Assembly: GCF_000004825.1 (NCBI RefSeq)
Contig: NW_008805068.1
Span: forward strand, 620,001 to 684,000
Reading direction: 5' to 3'
DNA from: Heterostelium album PN500
Lineage: Eukaryota; Evosea; Eumycetozoa; Acytosteliales; Acytosteliaceae
Length of the DNA: 64,000 nt
Within the stretch, counting starts at the first letter, position 1, and each line of letters opens with the position of its first letter. Positions 1-9,162 of this stretch are shown here, piece by piece. The notes beneath the pieces were generated by a model, which saw only the letters and a list, made by a program, of their open reading frames with translations, ran no database searches and had not been told where the DNA came from. A program made the translations under genes and the position numbers.

Positions 1-59
1 TAATTACATTTATTTATATACAATCTATGTTAATAGAATTTGATATTTATGTGAATATT

Positions 60-1790
60 CTATTCTTTCATTAGATAGAATTTATTTCTCTTCATTCTAT
101 CACCTAGACCTGAATCGTTATAAACATCTTTATGAATATCGTCAAAGAATGTTTTACCTCTTGTCTCTAGAGATTTCAATTCGATATCTTCTTTACTTTG
201 CTTTTCAGAATGTTCGACTGATTCTTTCTTTCGTTCAGCTTCTCTTTCCAGGGCATTTCTTCTCATTTCCTCTAATTTCTTTTGTTTCTCTTCTTCATTC
301 ATCTTATTTCTCTTGTATCTATCGTTATCTTGATTATTATGACCATTGCTATTGGTATCTGATTCTCTGTCTCTCTTGAGTGAGTTACTATGAACTTTTC
401 TATCATCTTTATATCGTTCTTCTCTATCATCTCTTCTTGAATCTCTATCTCTGTTACTATCTCTATTATCCCTATCATCTCTATGGTCTCTGTCTCTATA
501 TCTTTCTTCTCTATCATCTCTTCTTGAATCTCTATGATCTCTGTGGTCTCTATCTCTATACCTTTCTTCTCTATCATCTCTTCTTGAATCTCTATCTCTT
601 TCTCTTTCTCTATCATCTCTGTGGTCTCTGTCTCTATCATCTCTTCTTGAATCTCTATCTCTTTCTCTATCATCTCTGTGGTCTCTATTTCTATATCGTT
701 CTTCTCTATCATCTCTATGATCTCTATCCCGATATCTCTCGTCTTTTTTATCTCTATTTCTTTCTCTATCATCTCTTCTAGAATCTCTATCCCTTTCTCT
801 ATCATCTCTATGATCTCTATCCCGATATCTCTCGTCTTTATTGTCTCTATCTCTATCTCTGTCTCTTTCTCTATCTCTCAGATCATTATCAATATGATTA
901 CTCTTTGATGATTCTTTCTTACTACTGCTACTACTACTATCTTTATCGTCTTTGTTGTTGCGTTGTTTATCTTTTTCAAATTCATCGTCATCTGAATGTG
1001 AATGTGTTCCATTCTCTCTACTCTTTTGTTTCTCTTCTTTTCTCTTTCGTTTCTCTTCTTTCTTTTCTTTCTTTTCTTTCTTTTTCAATTTCTTTAGAAT
1101 CTTTTCTGTTTCACTCTTTTTCTGTTTCTCTAGTTTCTTCATCTCAACGGGATTTTGAAGTATCTTATCCAATGCTTCTTTTTGTTTCCTAAGGATCAAT
1201 GCTTGTGGATCTTCTCTACCTCTTGCCTTGTTGTCTTGTTCAGAGTTGGCGGAATTCGATTGCTGCAAGAAGAGTGCACCCGGTACTGTTTGTAATCGCT
1301 TCATTTGATTGTCTTGACTATCTTCTATCCTCTTTCCTAGCAAGAAGTCACTCGATGTCGCCGACTTGTCTGTAGCATCATCTGCTTTCTGTATCATCTG
1401 TTGTTGCAATCCAAATGCACCTTCATACATCCAATCGATTCTCTCTGTTTTTCTACAAATACAAATGGTTTAGTCATTAATAATAGTATAGAGTCAATTT
1501 ATATAGTTAACACTTACTTTGAACCTGTTGCAGATGCATGCATTTGTTTCAACTCATGAATCTGGTCATCTTCCATTCTCTCTTTTCTGAGCTGTTCAAT
1601 CTTTTTCTTCTCTTCGGCATCTCTTTGTTCTGCTTTCCATATTTTCTATAGTGGTCATTTAAAAGATAAAGAATATTGATTAGTAAAATGTTTGTACTGA
1701 GGTATTAGACATTAAATTTATTGTTGTTACCTCTTGATTCTTCATCGTCGAGATATGCCAACTCTTTTTTGAAAGAAAAGAAGACTTCAT
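60..1790 (-). CDS. cwc25: CWC25-like pre-mRNA splicing factor
   Basis: Probable homologue of CWC25, the spliceosome protein that acts in the nucleus around the first catalytic step. Three exons join in frame with GT-AG introns: 1790-1731, 1645-1518 and 1452-60, giving 526 residues. Exons 1 and 2 encode the N-terminal CIR_N-type signature (KSWHISTMKNQE, then KIWKAEQRDAEEKKK) and exon 3 continues KTERIDWMYEGAFGL, matching the conserved W-M-Y segment of the family. A Lys/Glu-rich coiled-coil stretch follows. Then comes a long RD/RS-like tract (about residues 255-415) built from repeats such as RDRDHRDDRE, typical of splicing-factor low-complexity tails. The DNA under this tract is a degenerate repeat, which is why the opposite strand also looks open there. 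The start is the only ATG that keeps the CIR_N motif. Identification rests on the N-terminal motifs, so it is strong for the family and weaker for exact orthology. Confidence 0.85.
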
Positions 1791-1959
1791 TTTTATTCTT
1801 TCTTTTCAATATATATATATATATGTTTATATCGAATAAAGATTATACTTGATTAAATTAAACAAACAAAATACTAAACATCATTAAAAAAATTCAAAAA
1901 TTCATAATTTTGCAAAATTACTTTGTGGAATTTTTGTTAATCGATTAATTTATAGATAC

Positions 1960-2300
1960 AAATCTTTGTTTTGTGAATTTTTGAAAGAAACACTATCATA
2001 TTTTGGTTTAATTCCATTCAAATCAAGTTTGGGATTTCCACAACCAACTCCCATATTTTTCAAAACCCTTACACTATAAAATATTGAGTCATCCCATCCA
2101 TTTTTTTTAAAAATTCACTCCATGAATGTTCATCTACTCCTGAGTTTGATAAGAATTCACTGTCTAATATCACCGATTTAGCATCAAAGAAAAATTGAAC
2201 AGCTTTTTTCACTTAGAATCCCAACTCGCCCAATACAAATGTGTTGTCATTCTGGTATAATTTACATCAGATCATCCATACATGGCACGGATCTTGCATT
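1960..2300 (-). pseudogene. decayed coding relic, family not recognised
   Basis: On the minus strand about 2055-2215 reads as a protein-like stretch (VKKAVQFFFDAKSVILD, then SGVDEHSWSEFLKKMDGM) with stop codons close on both sides. It lies directly behind a copy of the intron found in the inverted repeats of this zone (2318-2412), so it may be the degenerate second exon of another member of that group. The rest of 1791-2316 is AT-rich and holds nothing I recognise. Confidence 0.25.
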
Positions 2301-2317
2301 TTCATTTCTATCTAAAG

Positions 2318-2412
2318 AGAGATAAACAAAGAGTTAGTAAAACAAAGATATAAATAAGTTAAAGTTATACTTGTTAGATATTTCTTACAAATTATTTGTA
2401 TTAAAAAATAAT
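2318..2412 (-). repeat. third, partial copy of the repeated intron
   Basis: Read on the minus strand, this segment has the same GTAAG donor, a central block (ACTTTAACTTATTTATATC) and TTTGTTTTACTAACTC as the 95-bp introns at 3633-3727 and 11429-11523. It then ends in CTCTTTAG. The exon before it is only partly similar (ATTATTTTTTAATACAAATA), and the sequence after it has no 22-bp repeats. It shows that the intron-bearing unit has been copied at least three times here. Confidence 0.6.
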
Positions 2413-2894
2413 GAAGTTCTTCAGACCTGGCCTAACACCTGCAGTATTGCCCAACTCGACAAGTTCCAAAACTAAATATAATGTTTTTGGTTTTTAAATT
2501 GAAGAAATATTAATATTATAAAGATATTCTCAATAATAGCAATCGAATATATCTAATAGATTTGATGAAAAAGTGTTTTGAGTTTAAAAATATCAAAATA
2601 ATTGTTCCTAAAGATTTAATTAATATTATTGTTGTTTGTTTAAAATTTAATAAATAAAGATATAAATAAATTGCTCAGATAAATAATGCTTTTATTAATA
2701 TTAAAAAATAAAAAGTATTTTCAATGAATTTATTTACAAGAGTTATATTAATATAAATATTTGTTTGAAACAGGTAGCAACCAGTAGGATTAAAAAGAAT
2801 TGGGACAAGAAAACTTTTTCTGGTTGTACCTGGAGAAAGGAATGGCAGACAGAGATATCGTGATGAGGATTGAGTGGTGGTCAAAAAAAGGAAA

Positions 2895-3600
2895 TGGACT
2901 GGCATAGAACGAGACAAACGGCATAGAAACGAGAGGAAACCGTCATAGTAACGAGAAGAAACCGGCATAACTACGAGAGGAAACCGGCATAACGACGAGA
3001 GGAAACCGGCATAACTACAGGAAACCGGCATAGTGATGAGAGGCAACCAGCATAACTACTAGAGGAAACAGTCATAGCGACGAGAGGAAACCGGCATAAC
3101 GACGAGAGGAAACCGGCATAACTAAGAGAGGAAACCGGCATAGAAACGAGAGGAAACCGGCATAACGACGAGAGGAAACCGGCATAGAAACGAGAGGAAA
3201 CCAACATAACTACTAGAGGAAACAGGCATAGCGACGAGAGGAAACCGGCATAGTGACGAGAGGCAACCGGCATAACGACGAGAGGAAACCGGCATAGAAA
3301 CGAGAGGAAACCAGCATAGTGGGGAGAGGAAACCGGCATAACGACGAGAGGAAACCGGCATAGTGACGAGAGGAAACCAGCATAACTACCAGAGGCAAAC
3401 GGCATAGTGACGAGAGGAAACCGGCATAACGACGAGAGGAAACCGGCATAGAAACGAGAGGAAACCGGCATAACTACGAGAGGAAACCGGCATAACTAAG
3501 AGAGGAAACCGGCATAACTACGAGAGGCAAACGGCATAGTGACGAGAGGCAAACGGCATAACGACGAGAGGAAACCGGAATAGCAACGAGACGTCACTCA
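2895..3600 (-). repeat. 22-bp minisatellite, left array
   Basis: Tandem array of about thirty imperfect 22-bp units. On the minus strand a typical unit reads CCTCTCGTAGTTATGCCGG followed by TTT or TTG. Because 22 is not divisible by 3, three units fill all frames and each reading frame gives the same 22-residue periodic peptide (MPVSSRRYAGFLSSLC, then RFPLVV). Long open frames here are therefore an arithmetic product of the repeat, not evidence for protein. The array is in the same orientation as, and continuous with, the spliced unit upstream at 3518-3765. Confidence 0.9.
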
Positions 3601-3765
3601 TAGTAAGGAGGCAACAGGCATGGTAAAGAGGACTTGGAAAAGAAGAAGATATAAAAGGAGATAAACATAGAGTTAGTAAAACAAAGATATAAATAAGTTA
3701 AAGTTATAATTAATAGTTATTACTTACAAAATTATTTGTATTTGAAAAATAATGAAAAATGACAT
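3518..3765 (-). CDS. small spliced ORF running into 22-bp repeats (left copy)
   Basis: Possible 50-residue protein from two exons, 3765-3728 and 3632-3518, around a 95-bp intron with GTAAGT donor and a pyrimidine-rich TTTTCCAAG acceptor. Exon 1 encodes a hydrophobic start (MSFFIIFQIQII). Exon 2 runs through PLYHACCLLTM and about three repeat units before a TAG at 3520-3518. The mirror copy at 11391-11638 has the same exon lengths and stops at the same codon, although many bases differ in exon 2. A TATATAA lies about 25 bp upstream of the ATG in both copies. It could equally be a spliced non-coding RNA whose 3' part is the minisatellite. I do not recognise the peptide. Confidence 0.35.
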
Positions 3766-4060
3766 TGTGAATGAAATTATAGGTTTATATAGTTTTAAAT
3801 TTGATTCGTTAACTTACAGTTTGAACTCAAAATTGGCGGCAACCGTTAAGCGCCAATTAAAAGTATGAATTAATATTCAAATTTGAAATATAAATATTAA
3901 AATTAATTAAATAATTCATTTTATTATAATATAATATTCAAAAATAAAAAAAACAGGCGATCATTTACCAATGAAGAAACAACAAGCATAATTTTCAATT
4001 TTATTAATTTATTGAATTTGCAACACCCCACTTTTATTTGACAAGTTCATCTTTTTTTTT
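3600..4060 (-). repeat. left arm of a long inverted repeat (unique flank)
   Basis: About 460 bp that is nearly identical, in reverse complement, to 11104-11560. It contains the promoter-like region (AT-rich, with GCGCTTAACGGTTGCCGCC and a TATA box), exon 1 and the intron of the small spliced unit. The outer edge is sharp at GATGAACTTGTC next to a poly-T run; beyond it the two copies do not match. The two arms with their minisatellites point away from each other and are separated by about 7 kb. Confidence 0.85.
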
Positions 4061-4074
4061 GTTGGTGCTTCAAA

Positions 4075-5046
4075 AAAAAATGTTGTTTATTAAATTATAA
4101 TAATTAATTAAAAATTTAATTTTTGAAAGATATTATTAATAACAAAGATACAATAAGTAATAAATTAAATAGATATTTATCATTTGAAATCAGATAATAG
4201 TTGAAATTTTAGATCAAAATTTAATAGTATTAAAGATACTAATCATATTTGTAAAAAATGATTATTTTGAATTAAATATATTAAAAAATAAAAAAATAAA
4301 TAAAAGTAATGATAATCGATCAAATCAATTTTTGTAAAGTAAGTTAGAATACTACTACACAAATATCAATAATATATACTATGTTAAGAGAAGTGAGGTG
4401 ATTTACAATAGACCAAGATTGCAAGAAGAATATAAAGAATTAAGAGAAACTCATTAAATAATAAATTTAAATCTTTTTATAGGTTGAATGGTTTCACTTC
4501 ACTGTTATAATTAAATTAAATCAGTTGCTTCCGAATTAAGTTCTTAATTACTCAGAGATCAAATAAAAATATTAAAGATTTTATATAAACATTTAGACAA
4601 TAAAATACAACTACCAACTGAACCACAACTGACAACAACCACAAAATCAAATAATTCATCAACACCTCCAAACCCACTCATTTCCAGAAATATTTCATAA
4701 AGTTGAGGTTGATGATGTTGTTGGATTAGTCGTAGTGGAATGACATTTGCTACTTCTGCTCCTGGTCAAGTAATTCAAAATTTTTGAGTGTTTGGATTCA
4801 ACAAAATTACTCTTTCAATAAAAATTTAAACTACCTTTATATCTTTTGATTTTATTTTATCGATTTGTGAAACTGATGGTAAGGAGTAGTTGAGCAGATG
4901 GAAATTGAGAGTGATGTGTTCATCGGTAACCTAGTTATGGAGTTGATGGTAATTGAGTTGTAGAGTTGATCGAAACTAAGATATGTAGTTGAGGTAAGTA
5001 TCTACAGTATCTGAGTTGTGAAGTTGACTGAAACTCTGGCTTCGGG
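4075..5046. other. AT-rich stretch without a recognisable gene
   Basis: Low-complexity AT-rich DNA. From about 4870 it grades into degenerate forms of the following minisatellite (GAGTTGATGGTAATTGAG and similar). No open frame with coding character was seen. Confidence 0.6.
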
Positions 5047-5800
5047 CAACTAAGTATGGCAATTGAGTCATCAACTCAGTACAGTTACTCAGTTCGGTTT
5101 CTAAGTCAGTCTGGTATCTAACTCAGTCAGGTAACTCATAACTCAGTCGGTAACTGAGTCAACTTAGTCCAGTAACTATCTGAGTCCGGTAACTGAGTCA
5201 ACTAAGTCATCAACTCAGCCGGTAACTCATAACTCAGTCGGTAACTGTCAACTGAGTTCAGTAACTAACTGAGTCCAGTAACTGAGTCAACTAAGTCATC
5301 AACTAAGTCCGGTAACTCAGTGTGGTAACTCATAACTCAGTCCGGTAACTGAGTCAGGTAACTCAGTCAGGTAACTCAGTCAGGTAACTAACTGAGTCAA
5401 CTAAGTCATCAACTAAGTCTGGTAACTCAGTGTGGTAACTCATAACTCAGTCCGGTAACTAAGTCCGGTAACTGAGTCAGGTAACTCAGTCCGGTAACTA
5501 AGTCAGGTAACTCAGTCAGGTAACTACTCAGTCAGGTAACTCAGTCAGGTAACTGAGACCGGTAACTCAGTCAGGTAACTAAGTCAGGTAACTACTCAGT
5601 CAGGTAACTGAGACCGGTAACTCAGTCAGGTAACTCAGTCAGGTAACTAACTGAGTCAACTAAGTCATCAACTAAGTCCGGTAACTACTCAGTCCAGTAA
5701 CTCAGTCTGGTAACTGAGTGGAATCAACTGAGTCCGGTAACTCAGTCCGGTAACTAAGTCCGGTACTGAGTCCGGCAACTCAGTGGAATCAACTCAGTTA
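5047..5800. repeat. 13-bp minisatellite with self-complementary core
   Basis: Tandem array built on GGTAACTCAGTC plus one base, with variants such as GGTAACTGAGTCA, GGTAACTAAGTCC and CATCAACTAAGT. The variants ACTCAGT and ACTGAGT are reverse complements of each other, so units scattered through the array can pair with each other on one strand. No coding potential is evident. Confidence 0.9.
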
Positions 5801-6551
5801 ATAAAAGAAATAATTATAAAGAATTTGAAAGTTATCAACATTATTTATTTAAAATTTGATTGAAATCAGTTAAGACGACGAATGAATCATTGGCAGAGAA
5901 CAACAAGTCTGGTGAGAGAATGGTATCTGTCGTTTCCTCCACTATTAGCAGTATCATGTGTTCTTTGGTGATGTTGTGAAGATGATGAAGCTGAAGACGA
6001 AGAAATTCTAGTGTTGTTGTTGTTGTCATCGTCTGCGAAACTAAAGTGATTTATATTGTTGTTGCTGGATTGATATTTCTAGTAACATCGTCAAATGATA
6101 TCTTTAACTACTACGAAATAATAATAATTAAATATTAGTATGTTGTCGGTGCTGTTGTTGTTGATCTGGTGGTCACGTAACTAACTACAAAGATCATAGT
6201 GAATTTGAAGTACTACTACTACTAAGATTGTTCAATAACCTAACTTATTGATAAAATAATAATTATAAAAAAAGAATATTAATATCTTTTCAAAGATTAA
6301 TAAAATAATAATAATAAATAATAAGAATATCAATATCTCTTTCCTAAAGATTAATTAAAAAATTAATTTATGTTTGGTGGCAAAAAAAAAGTGAAAAAAA
6401 AAAAAAAGTGAAAAAAAATTTTGAGTTGCGTTCTGATGTGGTAAGTGTGGGTGTGAGTATGAGTGTGGTGGGTGAAGTGTGGGTGATCCAAGATCAAAGT
6501 TAACATCGATCGATCGAAAGCTGCAAAGATTAAAATTTAGACTCTCTCAGC
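5801..6551. other. gene-poor AT-rich stretch
   Basis: Mostly AT-rich sequence. The segment 5841-6040 has a more protein-like composition on either strand but carries stops within about 60 codons and no splice context that extends it. 6420-6500 is G/T-rich (GTGGGTGTGAGTATGAG). I could not support a gene. Confidence 0.4.
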
Positions 6552-6644
6552 CTCATGGATCGATAAGAAAATATTTTTTAATTTTAAACATATTTTACTA
6601 TATAAAAAAAAAAAAATTTTTTTTAAATCTTATCGATCCATGAG
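6552..6644. repeat. 17-bp perfect inverted repeat (fold-back)
   Basis: CTCATGGATCGATAAGA at 6552-6568 is the exact reverse complement of 6628-6644. The two arms surround about 60 bp of almost pure A/T. The right arm abuts the GC-rich island that follows. It may be a hairpin or the remnant of a small fold-back element; I see no obvious target-site duplication. Confidence 0.8.
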
Positions 6645-7225
6645 TTTCCGGTGCCAACCACGTGGAGGTGGAGTCTACTGGCACCTAGAGACCCCGATGG
6701 ATTTATTGCCACAAACCATCGGCAGCATCTTTAATTGTTGTTGTTCCTAATCGACAGCAGAGTTAGAAGCCGAAGCAAATAAAACAACTTCGAAGAGGCA
6801 ACAAAGAAAGTGATAGCTGTGGCGTTGCCTTCTGTACAGAGAATGTCGCCTCCATCTGCTCTGTGTCGCCACACCCGAAGATGCGACAGACTAGCAGCGT
6901 ATGTATCACCTGCTTTCAGACTATATGAAGCCGTAACATGTGTTGGAGGTTTCCCTACCATCGACCCAGTGCCATGCATCCTGTAGATCAACACAGAGGT
7001 TACCATGTGCAAGACCACCTGCAAGCAAGTGCGCTCATCCCAGCTTCGTCCGTCCACAGGCAACCGCTCACAACAATCTCCCCAACTGGCGGGTCGGGTG
7101 TACAGGTCGCCAGGTTTCTCTAATAACTAGGCTCTCATCAGTGGGTTCACTGATCGAGACATGCCGTCACGCTTGATAAGAGAGGCAAGGATCACAAGCA
7201 ATGACACCCAGTTATCCCAGACCCT
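6645..7225. other. GC-rich island with several possible stems
   Basis: This stretch is visibly far richer in G and C than anything else in the non-coding parts of the window. It contains short perfect stems: GGTGCCA (6650-6656) with TGGCACC (6679-6685), CTGGCG (7086-7091) with CGCCAG (7108-7113), and TCAGTG-GGTT-CACTGA (7138-7153). A 110-codon open stretch exists on minus (7063-6731) but has no family resemblance that I can see, and shorter open stretches exist on plus. I compared it mentally with rRNA, SRP RNA and RNase P RNA signatures and found no match. Structured non-coding RNA, a transferred fragment, or a decayed element are all possible. Confidence 0.4.
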
Positions 7226-7375
7226 GGAAAGAAAAAAAAAAGGACGAACCCATTGAAATGGATCACTTGGAATAGCTTGATTGTTATATTGGAAAATAGA
7301 ATAAATAAAAAAACAAAGTAGTCAGTTGTTAGTATTAATGAATGATAGAAACAAATAATAAATAAATAAATAAAT

Positions 7376-7493
7376 AACGAATACAAGAATAATTAAAATT
7401 AAATATAAATAAAACGAATATATTTATAAAATTAATTTATAATTATATTTATTTATTTATATTTAATTTCAATTATAATTGTATTCGTTTATA
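7376..7493. repeat. imperfect inverted repeat, ~38-bp arms
   Basis: ACGAATACAAGAATAATTAA plus the following ATATAAATAA-type sequence (about 7376-7413) is mirrored with a few mismatches at about 7456-7493. The surroundings 7226-7560 are simple AT-rich sequence. Confidence 0.55.
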
Positions 7494-7559
7494 AATTATT
7501 TAATAGACCTACAAAAAAAACCTAGAGCTTCGTTAACATGAATTTTACTTTACATTATT

Positions 7560-8150
7560 TAAATATAGTATACAAATATGATATTAATAAATAAACAACA
7601 TTGAAAATAAATAAATAATAAAAAATAAATTAATAATAATATATTACCTTTTCAACGATCCTTCGGCCGTGCCCACCCTGCCACCCATTCAACGACCAGT
7701 ACCACCACCATATAGCCAAGACCATGACCAAAGAACCAGACTCTTTTAACATTGATCTACTTTTTACATATAATATACAAATATAACATTAATAAATAAA
7801 CAACATTTTAAATAAATAAATAATAAATAAATAAATAATAACATATTACCTTTTCAACGATCCTTCGACCGTGCCCACCCTGCCACCCATGCAACGATCA
7901 GTACCACCACCATATAGCCAAGACCATGACCAAAGAAACCAGACTCTTTTAAGATTGATCTACTATTTTATATATAATATACAAATATGATATTAATAAA
8001 TAAACAACATTGTAAATAAATAAATAATAAAAAATAATAATAAATAAATAAATAATATAATATACTACCATAACAACTATCCTTCGATCGTGCCCACCCT
8101 GCCACTCATGCATCGACCAGTACCAGCACCAGAACCACCACTCCATCCTG
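7560..8150. repeat. three tandem ~200-bp direct repeats
   Basis: Units at about 7560-7757, 7758-7967 and 7968-8150. Each has an AT-rich half (TATACAAATATGATATTAAT, then AAATAAATAAAT) and a GC-richer core (CCTTCGACCGTGCCCACC, then TGCCACCCATGCAACGA and ACCACCACCATATAGCC). On the minus strand each core reads open for about 30 codons and the first two end in AAAAGGTAATA, resembling a splice donor. The frames are not shared between the units, so exon duplication is only a weak possibility. The third unit ends just before the polyQ gene at 8170. Confidence 0.75.
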
Positions 8151-8169
8151 TTATTATTCTTATTATTAT

Positions 8170-9162
8170 TTATTTTTTATTGATCGGTGTTCTGAATTGA
8201 TAGGTATTATTATTTGGTTTTGGTTTGTTTTTGATATTGTTAATAATGTTTAAAATGTAATTGGCAGTGTTGTCAATGTTGGTGTTGATTTTGATGATTT
8301 TGTTGTCGTTGTTCTCGTTCCAACTAGTTGGTCTTCTAAATTGATAGGTATTTTGATTTCCTATTGATTTAGTGTTATTGTTGTTGTTGCTTTTATACTT
8401 TATATTATAATTATTGTTGTTAATGTTGTTATTTATAGTTGGTTTTTTAAACTGGTAAGTATTGTTGTTGCTTTCTTTTTTACTAACTGTTTTTTGTTGT
8501 TGTTGTTTATGTTGATTTTGTTGCTGTTGTTGTTGTTGCTGATTTTGTTGTTGTTGAATTTGTTGTTGCTGTTCCTGCTGTTGCTGATTTTGTTCTTTTT
8601 GAATTTGTTGTTGCTGATTTTGTTGTTGTTGAATTTGTTGTTGCTGTTCCTGCTGTTGCTGATTTTGCTGCTGTTGCTGTTGTTGTTGTTGCTGATTTTG
8701 TTGTTGTTGAATTTGTTGTTGCTGTTCCTGCTGTTGCTGTTCCTGCTGTTGCTGTTCCTGCTGTTGCTGCTTTTGTTCTCTTCTTATTCTTGATCTTTCT
8801 TTGGAAAAGTACAAAAGGAACAGATTTCGATCTGACTCATCTTTAATCTGCAGTTTCTTTTGGTTGTAAACTGTTACCAAATCCAGTGATAAACTAGTGA
8901 CTGGAAAGCTTTGGATAACTTCCTCCAGCGACTTATAATTAACTATATTATTATATTGTTGTGGTTGTTGTTGTTTGGGTTGCTGCTGTTCATCGAATTC
9001 CTTTTTGACTCGAGCGAATTCATGGATAAAGTAATAAAAGAAACTCATTTGATCATTTTCATCTTCGAGCTCAGCTTTCTTTTTGAAATAAATACCAACT
9101 AATTCCCACGAATAGCTGGTAATTGGGAAATTATCTATCTTATCTTGAAGTTGTTGTGACAT
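8170..9162 (-). CDS. polyQ protein with two copies of a ~55-residue motif
   Basis: Intronless 330-residue protein of unknown function. The N-terminal half contains two related segments. Residues about 3-58 include LQDKIDNFPITSYSWELVG and an acidic/basic tail (ARVKKEFDEQQQ). Residues about 78-132 include LEEVIQSFPVTSLSLDLVT and a similar tail (RSRIRREQKQQQQ). Both share the pattern F-P-[IV]-T-S-x-S-x-[ED]-L-V, a lysine-rich stretch, D-E-[NS]-D, and an aromatic stretch before a basic end. A long Q tract broken by IQ, EQ and NQ steps follows, then an Asn-rich region with three TYQF[KR] repeats (NTYQFKKPT, NTYQFRRPT, NTYQFRTPI). No signal peptide or membrane segment is visible. It stands alone in a repeat-rich zone. 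I do not recognise the duplicated motif. Confidence 0.7.
   Translation of the reverse strand: MSQQLQDKIDNFPITSYSWELVGIYFKKKAELEDENDQMSFFYYFIHEFARVKKEFDEQQQPKQQQPQQYNNIVNYKSLEEVIQSFPVTSLSLDLVTVYNQKKLQIKDESDRNLFLLYFSKERSRIRREQKQQQQEQQQQEQQQQEQQQQIQQQQNQQQQQQQQQQNQQQQEQQQQIQQQQNQQQQIQKEQNQQQQEQQQQIQQQQNQQQQQQQQNQHKQQQQKTVSKKESNNNTYQFKKPTINNNINNNNYNIKYKSNNNNNTKSIGNQNTYQFRRPTSWNENNDNKIIKINTNIDNTANYILNIINNIKNKPKPNNNTYQFRTPINKK

Noticed and set aside
299-1192. Long open frames on plus and in another minus frame across the CWC25 RD tract
   Set aside because: Shadows of a low-complexity repeat; only the frame joined to the CIR_N exons has gene structure.
2971-3471. A 166-residue open frame and several overlapping ones within the left 22-bp array
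   Set aside because: All frames give the same periodic peptide because of the 22-bp period; there is no start context and the spliced unit upstream stops near the beginning of the array.
2895-3600. CRISPR-like reading of the short tandem repeats (also 5047-5800)
   Set aside because: Units are directly adjacent with no unique spacers; these are minisatellites in a eukaryotic genome.
6731-7063. 110-codon frame in the GC-rich island as a protein gene
   Set aside because: No motif, no splice or promoter context, and open frames of similar length on the other strand are expected at higher GC.
7110-7150. Hammerhead-ribozyme-like CTGATGAG ... GAAAC on the minus strand
   Set aside because: The sequence between the two core boxes cannot form a proper stem II adjoining them, and no cleavage-site stem III was found.
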